Of a stretch of 58,870 nucleotides of DNA, positions 8,831 through 17,118 are shown piece after piece. The stretch covers positions 1 to 58,870 of the forward strand of contig JAHKLW010000035.1 of assembly GCA_020854815.1 (NCBI GenBank). The letters are read 5' to 3'. The position numbers were made by a program, and so were the translations under genes. The notes under the pieces are model-generated. The model had not been told where the DNA came from and ran no database searches. It saw nothing but the letters and a program-made list of their open reading frames with translations. Source of the DNA: Methanofastidiosum sp. GTDB taxonomy: Archaea; Methanobacteriota_B; Thermococci; Methanofastidiosales; Methanofastidiosaceae. The first letter of the stretch is position 1, and every line of letters starts with the position of its first letter.

Positions 8831-9496
8831 TTGAAAAACGGAGATTTTGTTGAAATACAATATGTTGGAAAAATCAAAGAAACAGGAAAAATCTTTGATG
8901 TAACTGATGAAACAAAAGCAAAACAAGCCAACGTATATAAAGAGGGAACTAAATACGAACCCATACAGGTAATAGTCGGCGCCGGTCATGTAATTAAAGG
9001 ATTGGATGAGTCCCTCTTGGATATAGAAGTTGGAGAAACAAAAACTTTTGATATAAATCCTGAAAAAGGATTCGGAAAAAGAGATTCATCTCTATTGCAG
9101 ATAATACACTTGAACGATTTTAAAAAACACGGTATTTTTCCAAGAGCGGGATTAAAAATAGAAATTAATGGTCATTGGGCGACCGTGAGAAGTGTTTCAA
9201 GTGGTAGAGTAAAACTTGATTTTAATCATCCATTATCGGGCAAAACACTCTTATACGAAGTAACAATTCTTAAAAAAATTGATGATTTGACTGAAAAGAT
9301 TCATGCTATCTTAAAAGTTAGGGCTCCAGGGATAGATGTTTCATCCCAAAAAATTACTTTTGAAGAAGAAAAAGTAAACATAGATCTTAAAGGGATTAAT
9401 CCACCATATAAAACCTCTCTTGAAGAGTTTATTAAATCAGATATTTCTACTTACATCCCAGAAATAAAAGAATCATCAATTAGTTTCATTGATTAA
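8831..9496 (+). CDS. FKBP-type peptidyl-prolyl isomerase, long archaeal form
   Basis: 221 residues. A prolyl isomerase and chaperone of the cytosol. The N-terminal FKBP domain (GDFVEIQYVGKI, then VIVGAGHVIKGLDESLL) contains an inserted IF-like chaperone region as in SlyD and long archaeal FKBPs (DIEVGETKTFDINPEKGFG, then NHPLSGKTLLYEVTIL). An extra ~75-residue C-terminal alpha/beta extension completes it. The start is TTG 8831 with GGTGAT upstream. It is the third gene of the rpa-radA transcript; T-rich sequence at 9501-9519 probably ends transcription. Confidence 0.9.
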   Translation: MKNGDFVEIQYVGKIKETGKIFDVTDETKAKQANVYKEGTKYEPIQVIVGAGHVIKGLDESLLDIEVGETKTFDINPEKGFGKRDSSLLQIIHLNDFKKHGIFPRAGLKIEINGHWATVRSVSSGRVKLDFNHPLSGKTLLYEVTILKKIDDLTEKIHAILKVRAPGIDVSSQKITFEEEKVNIDLKGINPPYKTSLEEFIKSDISTYIPEIKESSISFID

Positions 9497-9500
9497 GCAT

Positions 9501-9519
9501 ATATTTTTTTTATTTTATT
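9501..9519 (+). terminator. T-rich terminator after the FKBP gene
   Basis: TATTTTTTTTATTTTATT on the sense strand directly after the stop, typical of archaeal factor-independent termination. No hairpin is needed or seen. Confidence 0.5.
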
Positions 9520-9551
9520 ACCTCAATGTTTATATTTATAAAAGTTAAATT

Positions 9552-9854
9552 ATGTTAGATATAATGGATAAAATAAAAGCCCTAATGATTTCAATTGAAA
9601 TTCCCACTTTTACATATCTTGTTTCTTTTATTGCAGTGTATGTCAGAGAAATTATTAATGGTGAGTATCCTGAAATAATGATAGAACTCCTTATAATAAA
9701 CTCTATTCTATTTATTCTTTTTTTTGTTTTAGTCTACACAATAGGGCACGTTGGTTATTCTAAAAGATTAGAGGCAAAAGAAAAAGAAATGGAAAAGTAC
9801 CCTATTTTTTATGGTAAAAAAATAAGTGAAAAAAGAGATAAATATATTAGATGA
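9552..9854 (+). CDS. Small two-helix membrane protein
   Basis: 100 residues. Two predicted membrane segments (TFTYLVSFIAVYVREII ~20-36 and LLIINSILFILFFVLVYTIG ~47-66) are followed by a highly charged cytoplasmic tail rich in Lys and Glu. It matches no family I recognise. A TATA-like TTTATATTTATAAAAG at 9529-9544 lies so close to ATG 9552 that the message may be nearly leaderless. The gene converges with the coiled-coil protein on the other strand, with one base between the two stop codons. Confidence 0.5.
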   Translation: MLDIMDKIKALMISIEIPTFTYLVSFIAVYVREIINGEYPEIMIELLIINSILFILFFVLVYTIGHVGYSKRLEAKEKEMEKYPIFYGKKISEKRDKYIR

Positions 9855-9855
9855 T

Positions 9856-10659
9856 TTAGTTGCAACACCAGTTTCCTGATGAAGCCTGAAGTCCAAAAGT
9901 GTCAGTATTCGTTCCCGATGTGTTGAAATCGTAGTTTAGTGTTATTGGTATTTCAATCCTTCTTCCACATCCATATCCTGCAAAATTGACATACATAGTA
10001 TAGCTTAAAGAATGGTCTGAGCCTGTAGAAGCAGTTCTTGATGTTGGTGTTATACTAACAGTAAAACATCTGTTACGATATTCACACTCTGCAAGATTAT
10101 TCTGTAAAGATGCTATCGATATATCTTTTGCCTTTATGTCTGCCTCAAGTCTTGATACTTTCGATGTTAATGACAAAACTTCTCTTTGGAGAAGTCTGAT
10201 AGTTGCATCACTATCTCCCTTGACCTTTTCTAGTTCTCTTTCTATGTCCGTTACTTCGCTTTGGTAGCTACTTTTCTCTGCTTCAAGTACACTTTTTTCG
10301 TATTGAAGCTTTGATATTTGGCCTTTTAAGGAAGATGTTTCCGTAATAAGGTCTGAGTTTGTCGAAGTTAAAGCTAAATTTGAATTATATAGAAATGCCA
10401 TACCTGCAACAGACCCTGCAAAAAGAATACCGAGAATTAAGATGATCGCTATGGCAACTGTACCAAATTCACTTTTTTTCTCAGATTCTTTAACTTTATC
10501 TCTTTCTTCTCTTGTAGAAACTAATTCTTTTTTGAGATTTTCATTTTCCTGATTGATGGTATTAAATTTGGATTCTAGTTCGTCCTTTTTTTGTTTGTAT
10601 TCTCTAGCCTTCTTTTCCCATCTTCTGGAATATTTTTTCCATCTAGCTTCTTCTGCCAT
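9856..10659 (-). CDS. Single-pass membrane protein with coiled coils on both sides
   Basis: 267 residues. A cytoplasmic charged coiled coil (~1-65) precedes one membrane helix (VAIAIILILGILFAGSVAGM ~68-88). A long outside coiled coil (~95-195) ends in a small beta domain with Cys residues (YGCGRR and a terminal CC). Its plan resembles that of 52592-53476: charged N terminus, one TM helix, coiled coil, small C-terminal beta module. It overlaps the upstream gene (10659) by one base, so the two proteins are probably partners at the membrane. No enzyme motif is present. Confidence 0.55.
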   Translation of the reverse strand: MAEEARWKKYSRRWEKKAREYKQKKDELESKFNTINQENENLKKELVSTREERDKVKESEKKSEFGTVAIAIILILGILFAGSVAGMAFLYNSNLALTSTNSDLITETSSLKGQISKLQYEKSVLEAEKSSYQSEVTDIERELEKVKGDSDATIRLLQREVLSLTSKVSRLEADIKAKDISIASLQNNLAECEYRNRCFTVSITPTSRTASTGSDHSLSYTMYVNFAGYGCGRRIEIPITLNYDFNTSGTNTDTFGLQASSGNWCCN

Positions 10660-11531
10660 TAAAGTCCCCCCTCCTCAATAGCATTAATAAACTCTGTATA
10701 AGACATAGCTTGAAACTTAATGTATTCAGTTATGACATTTGCAAAATCTTCGTTTCCTTGACCTCTATAAGTAATTGCTTTTCTTTGAAGCTCTTTTAGA
10801 GAATCAGGACTAAAAGGTGAACCTTTGTACACATCAGAACCAAAGAAAGAGTTCCATTCATTCTCAAATCTTGTTAAAATAACTTCTAAAGATTCGTCGA
10901 ATATTTGATCATCATTTTTAGCATATATTGAGAATAGAGTTGTTGCAAGATATCTATGTTCATCATAAGATATTAACGCCATTTCTTTATATAAATTTGA
11001 ATAATTTGAGGATTGGCCCATATAGGTTTCCGATATTATTTTTAGTTTTGCCTGTGTTTCATCTAACCCATTTCCTTTAACTTCATTAAGATCTTCATTT
11101 GCTTGTTTTATATATTCGCCTGAATTTGCAATATATCTAAGATTTGAAGTCTCTGCTGCATCCTCGATATATTTTTGTGAACGCGTTAGATTGTATTCAA
11201 GGATAAGAACGTTAAACATGTCCTTTCTATCTTCAGGTATCAGTTTAAGAGAGTTCATTATCTCTAGAGCCTTATTCAAATTTTCTTCTTTATTTCCTCT
11301 GTCACTTTCTATGATGCCTTTTAATGCAAAATTAATAGACATCTTAGGATTAGTAACTGCGGTATCCTTTGCAAGAAGGAGATATGGATTTTCTGGATCA
11401 ATCCTTTCTAGATATGAAATCGCAGAAGTTGTGGCAGATTCGTAGTCCTCAGAAAGTATTCCAATAGGTAATGATAGTATTAGCAACGTTGGTATTAAGA
11501 TTAGCAAAGATATTTTGATTGTTTTATTCAT
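10659..11531 (-). CDS. Exported or membrane-anchored helical-repeat protein
   Basis: About 290 residues. A hydrophobic N terminus (ISLLILIPTLLILSLPIGIL) acts as signal or anchor. The rest is almost entirely helical and reads like irregular TPR-like pairs (SYLERIDPENPYLLLAKDTA, NKALEIMNSLKLIPEDR). I chose ATG 11531 over the in-frame GTG 11540. The stop overlaps the start of the coiled-coil membrane protein, so the two are translated as a unit. Function unknown; an extracytoplasmic scaffold is the simplest reading. Confidence 0.5.
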   Translation of the reverse strand: MNKTIKISLLILIPTLLILSLPIGILSEDYESATTSAISYLERIDPENPYLLLAKDTAVTNPKMSINFALKGIIESDRGNKEENLNKALEIMNSLKLIPEDRKDMFNVLILEYNLTRSQKYIEDAAETSNLRYIANSGEYIKQANEDLNEVKGNGLDETQAKLKIISETYMGQSSNYSNLYKEMALISYDEHRYLATTLFSIYAKNDDQIFDESLEVILTRFENEWNSFFGSDVYKGSPFSPDSLKELQRKAITYRGQGNEDFANVITEYIKFQAMSYTEFINAIEEGGL

Positions 11532-11649
11532 TTTTACCACATATTTAATAGTTTGAAACGATATAAAAGCATTATCTTGAAACGGTTTTATCGAAAGTTT
11601 CAGAAAATGAAACAGTCAATTTTAATAATCTAAATAGAAATTATGTATT

Positions 11650-13356
11650 ATGGGCTATAAAGGGGCATGTAGAAAGCTATCTGAAGAGTTCTTGGAAGGA
11701 AAGATAAAAAATTCCAGAGAACTTGAGTTAAAGAAATCAGAAATTTCGAGTGCCTTTAATTTGGACAGGACCCCTAGAAATTCAGATATTTTGGAGTATC
11801 TTAAAGATAGGCAAGAAGAGTTTCTGAGGATTCTAATTAAAAGACCAATAAGGACTATGTCTGGGGTAGCTGTCATTGCAGTAATGCCTTTACCCAGTAA
11901 ATGTCCACATGGGAGGTGCATATACTGCCCGGGAGATGCAGTAAATACTCCTCAAAGTTATACTGGAAAAGAACCTGCAACAATGAGGGCTATTAATTTT
12001 AGATTTCATCCTTTTCTTCAAACATTTCATAGATTAAAACAGCTTTATAACACAGGTCATGAAATTGATAAAGTTGAACTAATTATAATGGGAGGAACAT
12101 TCCCCTCACAATCTTTTGATTACCAAGAATATTTCATTAGAGAATGTCTAAACGCAATGAATTATTTTGACCCTGAGGCGGATGAAACAACTTTAGACAA
12201 TATGTTTGATCTTAATTACGTTAATACTTCTCTAGAGAATAGGTTTAGCCATAAAAGTAATTCTAATGATTTTGCATCTTATATCTTAGCAGATGAACCA
12301 CTGACTTTAGACAAAGCTCAAAAAATAAATGAAAAATCAAAAATAAGATGTATTGGGATGACCTTTGAAACAAGACCTGACTGGGCAAAAGAAGTTCACT
12401 GTGATAGAATGCTTTCTTATGGGGGCACTAGAGTTGAACTGGGCGTTCAAATTATTTCTGATGAAATATACCAAAAAGTTAATCGAGGACACACAGTTAA
12501 CGATGTCGTTCAAGCTACAAGGATCCTAAAGGACGCAGGATTTAAGATAAACTATCACATGATGCCAGGATTGCCTGGATCTTCATTTGAAAAAGACATA
12601 GATACTTTTAGAACAATATTTTCTAACAAATTATTCATGCCCGATATGGTGAAGTTCTATTCATGCCTTGTCCTAGAAGGAACAGAATTATACGACATGT
12701 GGGAAAAAGGTGAATATGTACCTTACACCACTGAAGAAGCAATGGAACTTATACTGAAGATCAAGGAGTTCATGCCTAAATGGGTAAGGACCATGAGGAT
12801 ACAGAGAGATATACCATCTACACTTGTCCAAGCCGGAGTGAAACGATCTAATCTCGGGCAGATGATTGAAGAAGAGCTGAAAATACGAAATATACAGTGC
12901 AAATGTGTCAGATGCAGGGAAGTCGGAAGAAAAGCACACAAAGAAGGGATTTACCCAGAGCTTCAAGACATTAAGTTACTGACTGAAAGCTATGAGGCTT
13001 CAGAAGGATTAGAGTATTTTATTAGTTTTGAAGATGTCAAGAGAGATATCTTGATTGGGTATGCTAGACTAAGAAAACCTTCAGAGTATGCACATAGAAA
13101 AGAGATCTCCAAAGTTCCAACTGGATTAATAAGAGAGCTTCACGTATATGGTGGCCTTATCGGTATAGGCGATAAAAAGGAATCTGGTTGGCAGCATCAG
13201 GGGTACGGAAGAAAATTATTGCTTGAATCAGAAAGAATTGCTAAAGAAGAACTAGATTTAAAAAAGATGGTGATTATTTCTGGAATTGGAGCAAGAGAAT
13301 ACTATAGAAAATTTAAATATAAAAAAGAAGGGCCTTATATGTCAAAATTTATCTAG
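11650..13356 (+). CDS. elp3: Elp3, tRNA uridine-34 carboxymethyltransferase
   Basis: 568 residues. It makes 5-carboxymethyluridine at the wobble position of tRNA, using acetyl-CoA and SAM. The radical-SAM domain holds C85-x4-C90-x2-C93 (CPHGRCIYC) and the Elp3-specific LEIRPDW-like segment in the form MTFETRPDW. A zinc-binding Cys cluster (CKCVRCREVG) follows, and then a C-terminal GNAT acetyltransferase domain with the QHQGYGRKLL acetyl-CoA loop. The length and domain order are those of archaeal single-subunit Elp3. The 3' end overlaps the convergent proS gene by four bases. Confidence 0.95.
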   Translation: MGYKGACRKLSEEFLEGKIKNSRELELKKSEISSAFNLDRTPRNSDILEYLKDRQEEFLRILIKRPIRTMSGVAVIAVMPLPSKCPHGRCIYCPGDAVNTPQSYTGKEPATMRAINFRFHPFLQTFHRLKQLYNTGHEIDKVELIIMGGTFPSQSFDYQEYFIRECLNAMNYFDPEADETTLDNMFDLNYVNTSLENRFSHKSNSNDFASYILADEPLTLDKAQKINEKSKIRCIGMTFETRPDWAKEVHCDRMLSYGGTRVELGVQIISDEIYQKVNRGHTVNDVVQATRILKDAGFKINYHMMPGLPGSSFEKDIDTFRTIFSNKLFMPDMVKFYSCLVLEGTELYDMWEKGEYVPYTTEEAMELILKIKEFMPKWVRTMRIQRDIPSTLVQAGVKRSNLGQMIEEELKIRNIQCKCVRCREVGRKAHKEGIYPELQDIKLLTESYEASEGLEYFISFEDVKRDILIGYARLRKPSEYAHRKEISKVPTGLIRELHVYGGLIGIGDKKESGWQHQGYGRKLLLESERIAKEELDLKKMVIISGIGAREYYRKFKYKKEGPYMSKFI

Positions 13357-14792
13357 TAATGTTTGGCAAAAAGGATAACTTTTTTTGCTTCTTGACCACA
13401 CACAATACATTTTTTATCTAATCCATTTTGGTCTAGAGGTATACAACACGAAGTTGCACCTGTTTCTTCTTTTATTTTTTCTTCGCAGTATCCTCTTTCA
13501 CACCAGCTAATCTTTGCCATTCCTTTTTGATTGTTTAGGATATCTGATAATTCATTGTAGTCTTTAGGTAAAAATGTATTTTTTTCCAAAAACTCTTTGG
13601 CTTTTGAGAAAAGATTATTCTGTATATATTCAAGTATCTTGTCTACTTCTTGGCTGAGAATATCCATTGGCACAAAGATTTTTTCAGAATTGTCCCGTCT
13701 TACAATAACGACTTTGTTCTCCTTTACGTCTCGTGGCCCTATTTCTATTCTAATTGGTATTCCTTTTAATTCCCATTCATTGAATTTGAAGCCTGCAGTA
13801 TATCCTTCTCTTTCATCTAATTTTACTTTGTATTTCTTTGCAAGTAAATCTTGAACTTCCTTACATCTCTTAATGACTTCTTCTTTACCATCTTTGAAGA
13901 TAATTGGAATAATAACAATCTTTATTGGAGCTGCTCTTGGAGGTAAAATAAGTCCTTTATTATCACTGTGGACCATTACTAAGGTACCTACTGTTCTAGT
14001 TGTCATCCCCCATGAAGTCTGCCAGACATATTTCTTTTCTTTATCCTTATCTTCAAACATTATATCAAAGGCTTTAGAGAAATGCTGGCCTAAAAGGTGA
14101 GATGTTCCGGCTTGCATTGCCTTTTTATCTGCCATCAAACATTCAATTGTCATAGTATAGACTGCACCAGCAAACTTTTCATTATCTGTTTTGTATCCGG
14201 AGATTGTTGGAATTGCAAGTAAATTTTCCATTACTTCCCTGTATACATCAAGCATTTTTTTTACTTCTTCCTCGGCCTCTTCCTTTGTAGCATGGGCGGT
14301 GTGGCCCTCTTGCCATAAAAACTCTCTAGTTCTTATGAAAAGTTTTGTCATTTTTGTTTCCCATCTAACTACATTAGCCCATTGATTTATCAATAAAGGT
14401 AGATCACGCCAGCTTCTTATCCACTTGGCATACATTGAGTACATAATAGTCTCAGAAGTTGGCCTTATAGCAAGCTTTCTTTCAAGAGGCGTGTCTCCGC
14501 CATGAGTTACCCATGCAACTTCAGGCGTGAATCCCTCAACATGCTCTTTTTCCATCTCAAAAAATTCTTCAGGAATAAATAAGGGAAAATATGCATTTTC
14601 ATGACCTGTATCCTTTATTCTCTTGTCAAGAAAATCCTTAATACTTTCCCATATTGCATAACCGTATGGTTTTATTACCATACACCCCTTGATGGGAGAA
14701 TAATCAGCAAGACCTGCTTTTACAACAATTTGATTGTACCACTCAGAAAAATCCTCATCTCTAGAAATGGTAACTCCAAGATCTTCGGCCAT
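13353..14792 (-). CDS. proS: Prolyl-tRNA synthetase, archaeal/eukaryotic type
   Basis: 479 residues, the usual length of the archaeal form without the bacterial editing insert. Class II motifs are present: motif 1 around GCMVIKPYGYAIWESI, motif 2 RWETKMTKLFIRTREFLWQEGHTA (read in part), and motif 3 with the HSDNKGLILPPRAAP region. An anticodon-binding domain follows. The C-terminal zinc-binding part has CERGYCEEKI and the terminal CIVCGQEA. The annotated ATG (MAEDLGVTISRDEDFSEWY) matches the family start. It converges on elp3. Confidence 0.96.
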   Translation of the reverse strand: MAEDLGVTISRDEDFSEWYNQIVVKAGLADYSPIKGCMVIKPYGYAIWESIKDFLDKRIKDTGHENAYFPLFIPEEFFEMEKEHVEGFTPEVAWVTHGGDTPLERKLAIRPTSETIMYSMYAKWIRSWRDLPLLINQWANVVRWETKMTKLFIRTREFLWQEGHTAHATKEEAEEEVKKMLDVYREVMENLLAIPTISGYKTDNEKFAGAVYTMTIECLMADKKAMQAGTSHLLGQHFSKAFDIMFEDKDKEKKYVWQTSWGMTTRTVGTLVMVHSDNKGLILPPRAAPIKIVIIPIIFKDGKEEVIKRCKEVQDLLAKKYKVKLDEREGYTAGFKFNEWELKGIPIRIEIGPRDVKENKVVIVRRDNSEKIFVPMDILSQEVDKILEYIQNNLFSKAKEFLEKNTFLPKDYNELSDILNNQKGMAKISWCERGYCEEKIKEETGATSCCIPLDQNGLDKKCIVCGQEAKKVILFAKHY

Positions 14793-14838
14793 TCATAGCA
14801 CCTGCTGGAGTTATATTAAGATAATATAAAAAATTATC

Positions 14839-15492
14839 CTATAAAACTCCCTTTTCTCTAAGTATTTTAATAGAACCAACTACTTCTTCTAATCCTAAGT
14901 TGAGACTATTAGCAATATCTTGGGGGGAATAGGATTCTTTTAATATGACCTCAATAAGAACTTTTTTCTCTATTTCTCTAAGATTAAGTTCTTCTATAGC
15001 TCTCAGTATATTCTCTTTCACTTCAGAGATGGATCTTTCTAAGAAAGCCTTTGCATTATCAATTTCAACTAATTCATTTTTGAAATAATCAAGATTCTCT
15101 TTTAGTCTACCGATTATTCTAATCTCTGAATCAAATTTTATTTCTTCATAGAATGATTTGTATTCTGGATATCTTTCAAAAATTGACTCCAAATCAATTT
15201 CTTCAGTTTTAATGGAAGCATCAAAAATTCTTGGCGTAACAAAAATCTCCATTCTTATATTGTCTTTTATCTTGAAATATTTTCTTGGGCTTCCTCTTTT
15301 CTGTTTTAATATAAACAGATCTATAAGTCCTAGCTCTTGCATTATTCTAAGGTGCTCATTTATCGCTTTTTGACCAATTTCTAGTCTTTCAGATATCTCT
15401 GTTGTGTAACAAGGAGACGTAGCTAACATTTCAAGTATCATTCTCCTTGTATGATTTCCTAAAATGTCAAAGATTTCTTCAGTCGTCGCCAT
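14839..15492 (-). CDS. ArsR-like winged-helix transcription regulator with long C-terminal domain
   Basis: 217 residues. Residues ~1-70 form a winged helix: EIFDILGNHTRRMILEML, then TTEISERLEIGQKAINEHL (recognition helix), then the wing LKQKRGSPRKYFKI. The remaining ~140 residues are helical, with a coiled coil that could dimerise, and end in a second HTH-like part (SPQDIANSLNLGLEEVVGSI). This matches archaeal ArsR regulators, which often control their own gene and a neighbour. A perfect 15-base palindrome lies 15 bases before the start, next to the TATA box, suggesting autorepression. No ligand-binding Cys cluster is visible. Confidence 0.8.
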   Translation of the reverse strand: MATTEEIFDILGNHTRRMILEMLATSPCYTTEISERLEIGQKAINEHLRIMQELGLIDLFILKQKRGSPRKYFKIKDNIRMEIFVTPRIFDASIKTEEIDLESIFERYPEYKSFYEEIKFDSEIRIIGRLKENLDYFKNELVEIDNAKAFLERSISEVKENILRAIEELNLREIEKKVLIEVILKESYSPQDIANSLNLGLEEVVGSIKILREKGVL

Positions 15493-15506
15493 AAATTCAC
15501 TATAAC

Positions 15507-15533
15507 TTAACTATTAGTTAACTTATTTAAATG
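15507..15533 (-). promoter_or_regulatory. TATA box and palindromic operator of the ArsR-like gene
   Basis: TTAACTATTAGTTAA at 15507-15521 is a perfect 7-1-7 palindrome. On the minus strand it immediately follows a TATA-like CATTTAAATAAG (15523-15533), so it covers the expected transcription start, a classic repressor position. The divergent SAM hydrolase gene has its own TATA (AATTTTATATAG) around 15563-15574 and could also be affected. Confidence 0.6.
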
Positions 15534-15608
15534 TTTCGCAATTATTCTATTAGTATTACTCAAATTTTATATAGGTAAATTTAATAGATACTTAGATGAA
15601 TTTTATTC

Positions 15609-16361
15609 ATGATTTCAATGACGACTGATTTTGACAGTTTTTATGCTGGTCAAATGAAAGGTCCTATTTACATAATTAATCCTGATGCCAAGATAGTCGA
15701 TATTACCCACAAGATAAAAAGACAGTCTATATATGAAGCTGCATTTGTAATATCCACCACATATTCTTATTTCCCTAAGGGAACAGTACATTTAGTTGTA
15801 GTTGATCCTGGCGTAGGTAGTGAAAGAGAACTAATAGCATTGAATTATGATGCCCATATATTTGTTGGGCCAGATAATGGAGTTTTCTCTCTTTTAAAAG
15901 GCAAAGTTTTCAGAATTAATATTGAAAAACTTAAGCAAAAACTATCTAAATACAGATTGAATAATACTTCCGCCACTTTTCACGGAAGAGACATATTAGC
16001 TCCAGCCGCTGCATTTTTAGATATTGGTGATACGGATTTTCTGGAAATGAAAGATCAAATAATACGTCTTCCTTTTAAGAAGGAAATTAGCAAAAACAGT
16101 GCATTACTCTCTATTTTACATGTGGATTCATTTGGAAATATAATCCTAAATATACAAAAAGAGGACCTTAATATTAAAGAAATTGAGCTATCAAACATTA
16201 GAATTCCAATACTGACTCATTACGAAGAAGGAAAAAATCTGAGTTTAATTGCTTTATACTCTTCATCAGGGCATCTTGAAATATCAAAATATCTTGGAAA
16301 TGCAAATTCCACCTTTAATCTAAAACCAGGTGATGTTGTAAAAATAATATTTAAAGAATAA
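15609..16361 (+). CDS. SAM hydrolase (S-adenosylmethionine hydroxide adenosyltransferase family, DUF62)
   Basis: 250 residues. The family splits S-adenosylmethionine with water into adenosine and methionine. Diagnostic segments are present: MTTDFDSFYAGQMKG at the N terminus, VDITHKI, the DPGVGSERE loop, the FVGPDNGVF stretch, and HGRDILAPAAA near the middle. The C-terminal beta barrel follows (LHVDSFGNIILN). Length is normal (~250-270). A TATA box lies ~35-45 bases upstream, and it is divergent from the ArsR-like regulator. The 3' end overlaps uppP on the other strand by 11 bases. Confidence 0.92.
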   Translation: MISMTTDFDSFYAGQMKGPIYIINPDAKIVDITHKIKRQSIYEAAFVISTTYSYFPKGTVHLVVVDPGVGSERELIALNYDAHIFVGPDNGVFSLLKGKVFRINIEKLKQKLSKYRLNNTSATFHGRDILAPAAAFLDIGDTDFLEMKDQIIRLPFKKEISKNSALLSILHVDSFGNIILNIQKEDLNIKEIELSNIRIPILTHYEEGKNLSLIALYSSSGHLEISKYLGNANSTFNLKPGDVVKIIFKE

Positions 16362-17118
16362 GTAATGATATTAATACTGTCACAGTTCCTAGACCAATAC
16401 AAAAATATGAAAAATTTAACTTTTTTGCAAACTCCAATAATAACTTAATTATTATAATTGATGTTATAAAAGCGCTAATTAATGCAGGAAAATTATTTGC
16501 TATAAAAGTGGTGTCTTTTGCTTCCAAAATAATTCCTCCAATAATAGCAGGTATTGACATTAAAAAGGATATTCTTAAAGCCTCTTCTTTATCAAAACTC
16601 CTCCCTAACAGAACTGCAAGCGTTGAACCAGACCTGGATATGCCCGGTATTATCGCTATACCTTGAGCTACTCCTGCAATTATCATATCCCATATATTTG
16701 AATCTTCAACTTTTTTAAAACCTGATTTTAATTTATATCTCAAAACAATTCCAGTTGCAATAAGAAATAGGCCTATAATAACATTTGCAATATCTATTTG
16801 AATGTCTTCAAAGACTGATTTCAATATAATGTATATTGGTACACCCAATATACCGGTGAGAATGGTTGATACTATCAAGAAATGTGATGTTTTATCAGTC
16901 TTGATGTTTTTTAAAATAGCTATTAAGTCATTTCTGAAATAAACTAATACTGCAAAAAGTGTCCCTAGGTGAAGAAAAAGGGACAAAGAAAAACTTTCAG
17001 AAGGTGTAATTTTTAAAAAATTCATAAGTATTAAAGACACATTACCTGAACTTGAAATAGGCAAAAATTCCAATAATCCTTGTATAGCCCCAATTATGAA
17101 TAGCTCAATTAGATTCAT
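16351..17118 (-). CDS. uppP: Undecaprenyl-diphosphatase (UppP/BacA) family membrane protein
   Basis: 255 residues with about eight membrane helices. The family dephosphorylates polyprenyl diphosphate carriers for reuse in glycan assembly. The two signature loops are present: QGLLEFLPISSSGN and GISRSGSTLAVLLGR. The first loop ends in Asn where bacterial enzymes have a catalytic His (SSxGH). The active Ser and Arg of the second loop are intact. ATG 17118 overlaps the polyferredoxin stop as ATGA, which decides the start and shows the gene is the last member of that operon. In archaea the substrate would be a dolichyl-type carrier. Confidence 0.85.
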   Translation of the reverse strand: MNLIELFIIGAIQGLLEFLPISSSGNVSLILMNFLKITPSESFSLSLFLHLGTLFAVLVYFRNDLIAILKNIKTDKTSHFLIVSTILTGILGVPIYIILKSVFEDIQIDIANVIIGLFLIATGIVLRYKLKSGFKKVEDSNIWDMIIAGVAQGIAIIPGISRSGSTLAVLLGRSFDKEEALRISFLMSIPAIIGGIILEAKDTTFIANNFPALISAFITSIIIIKLLLEFAKKLNFSYFCIGLGTVTVLISLLIL

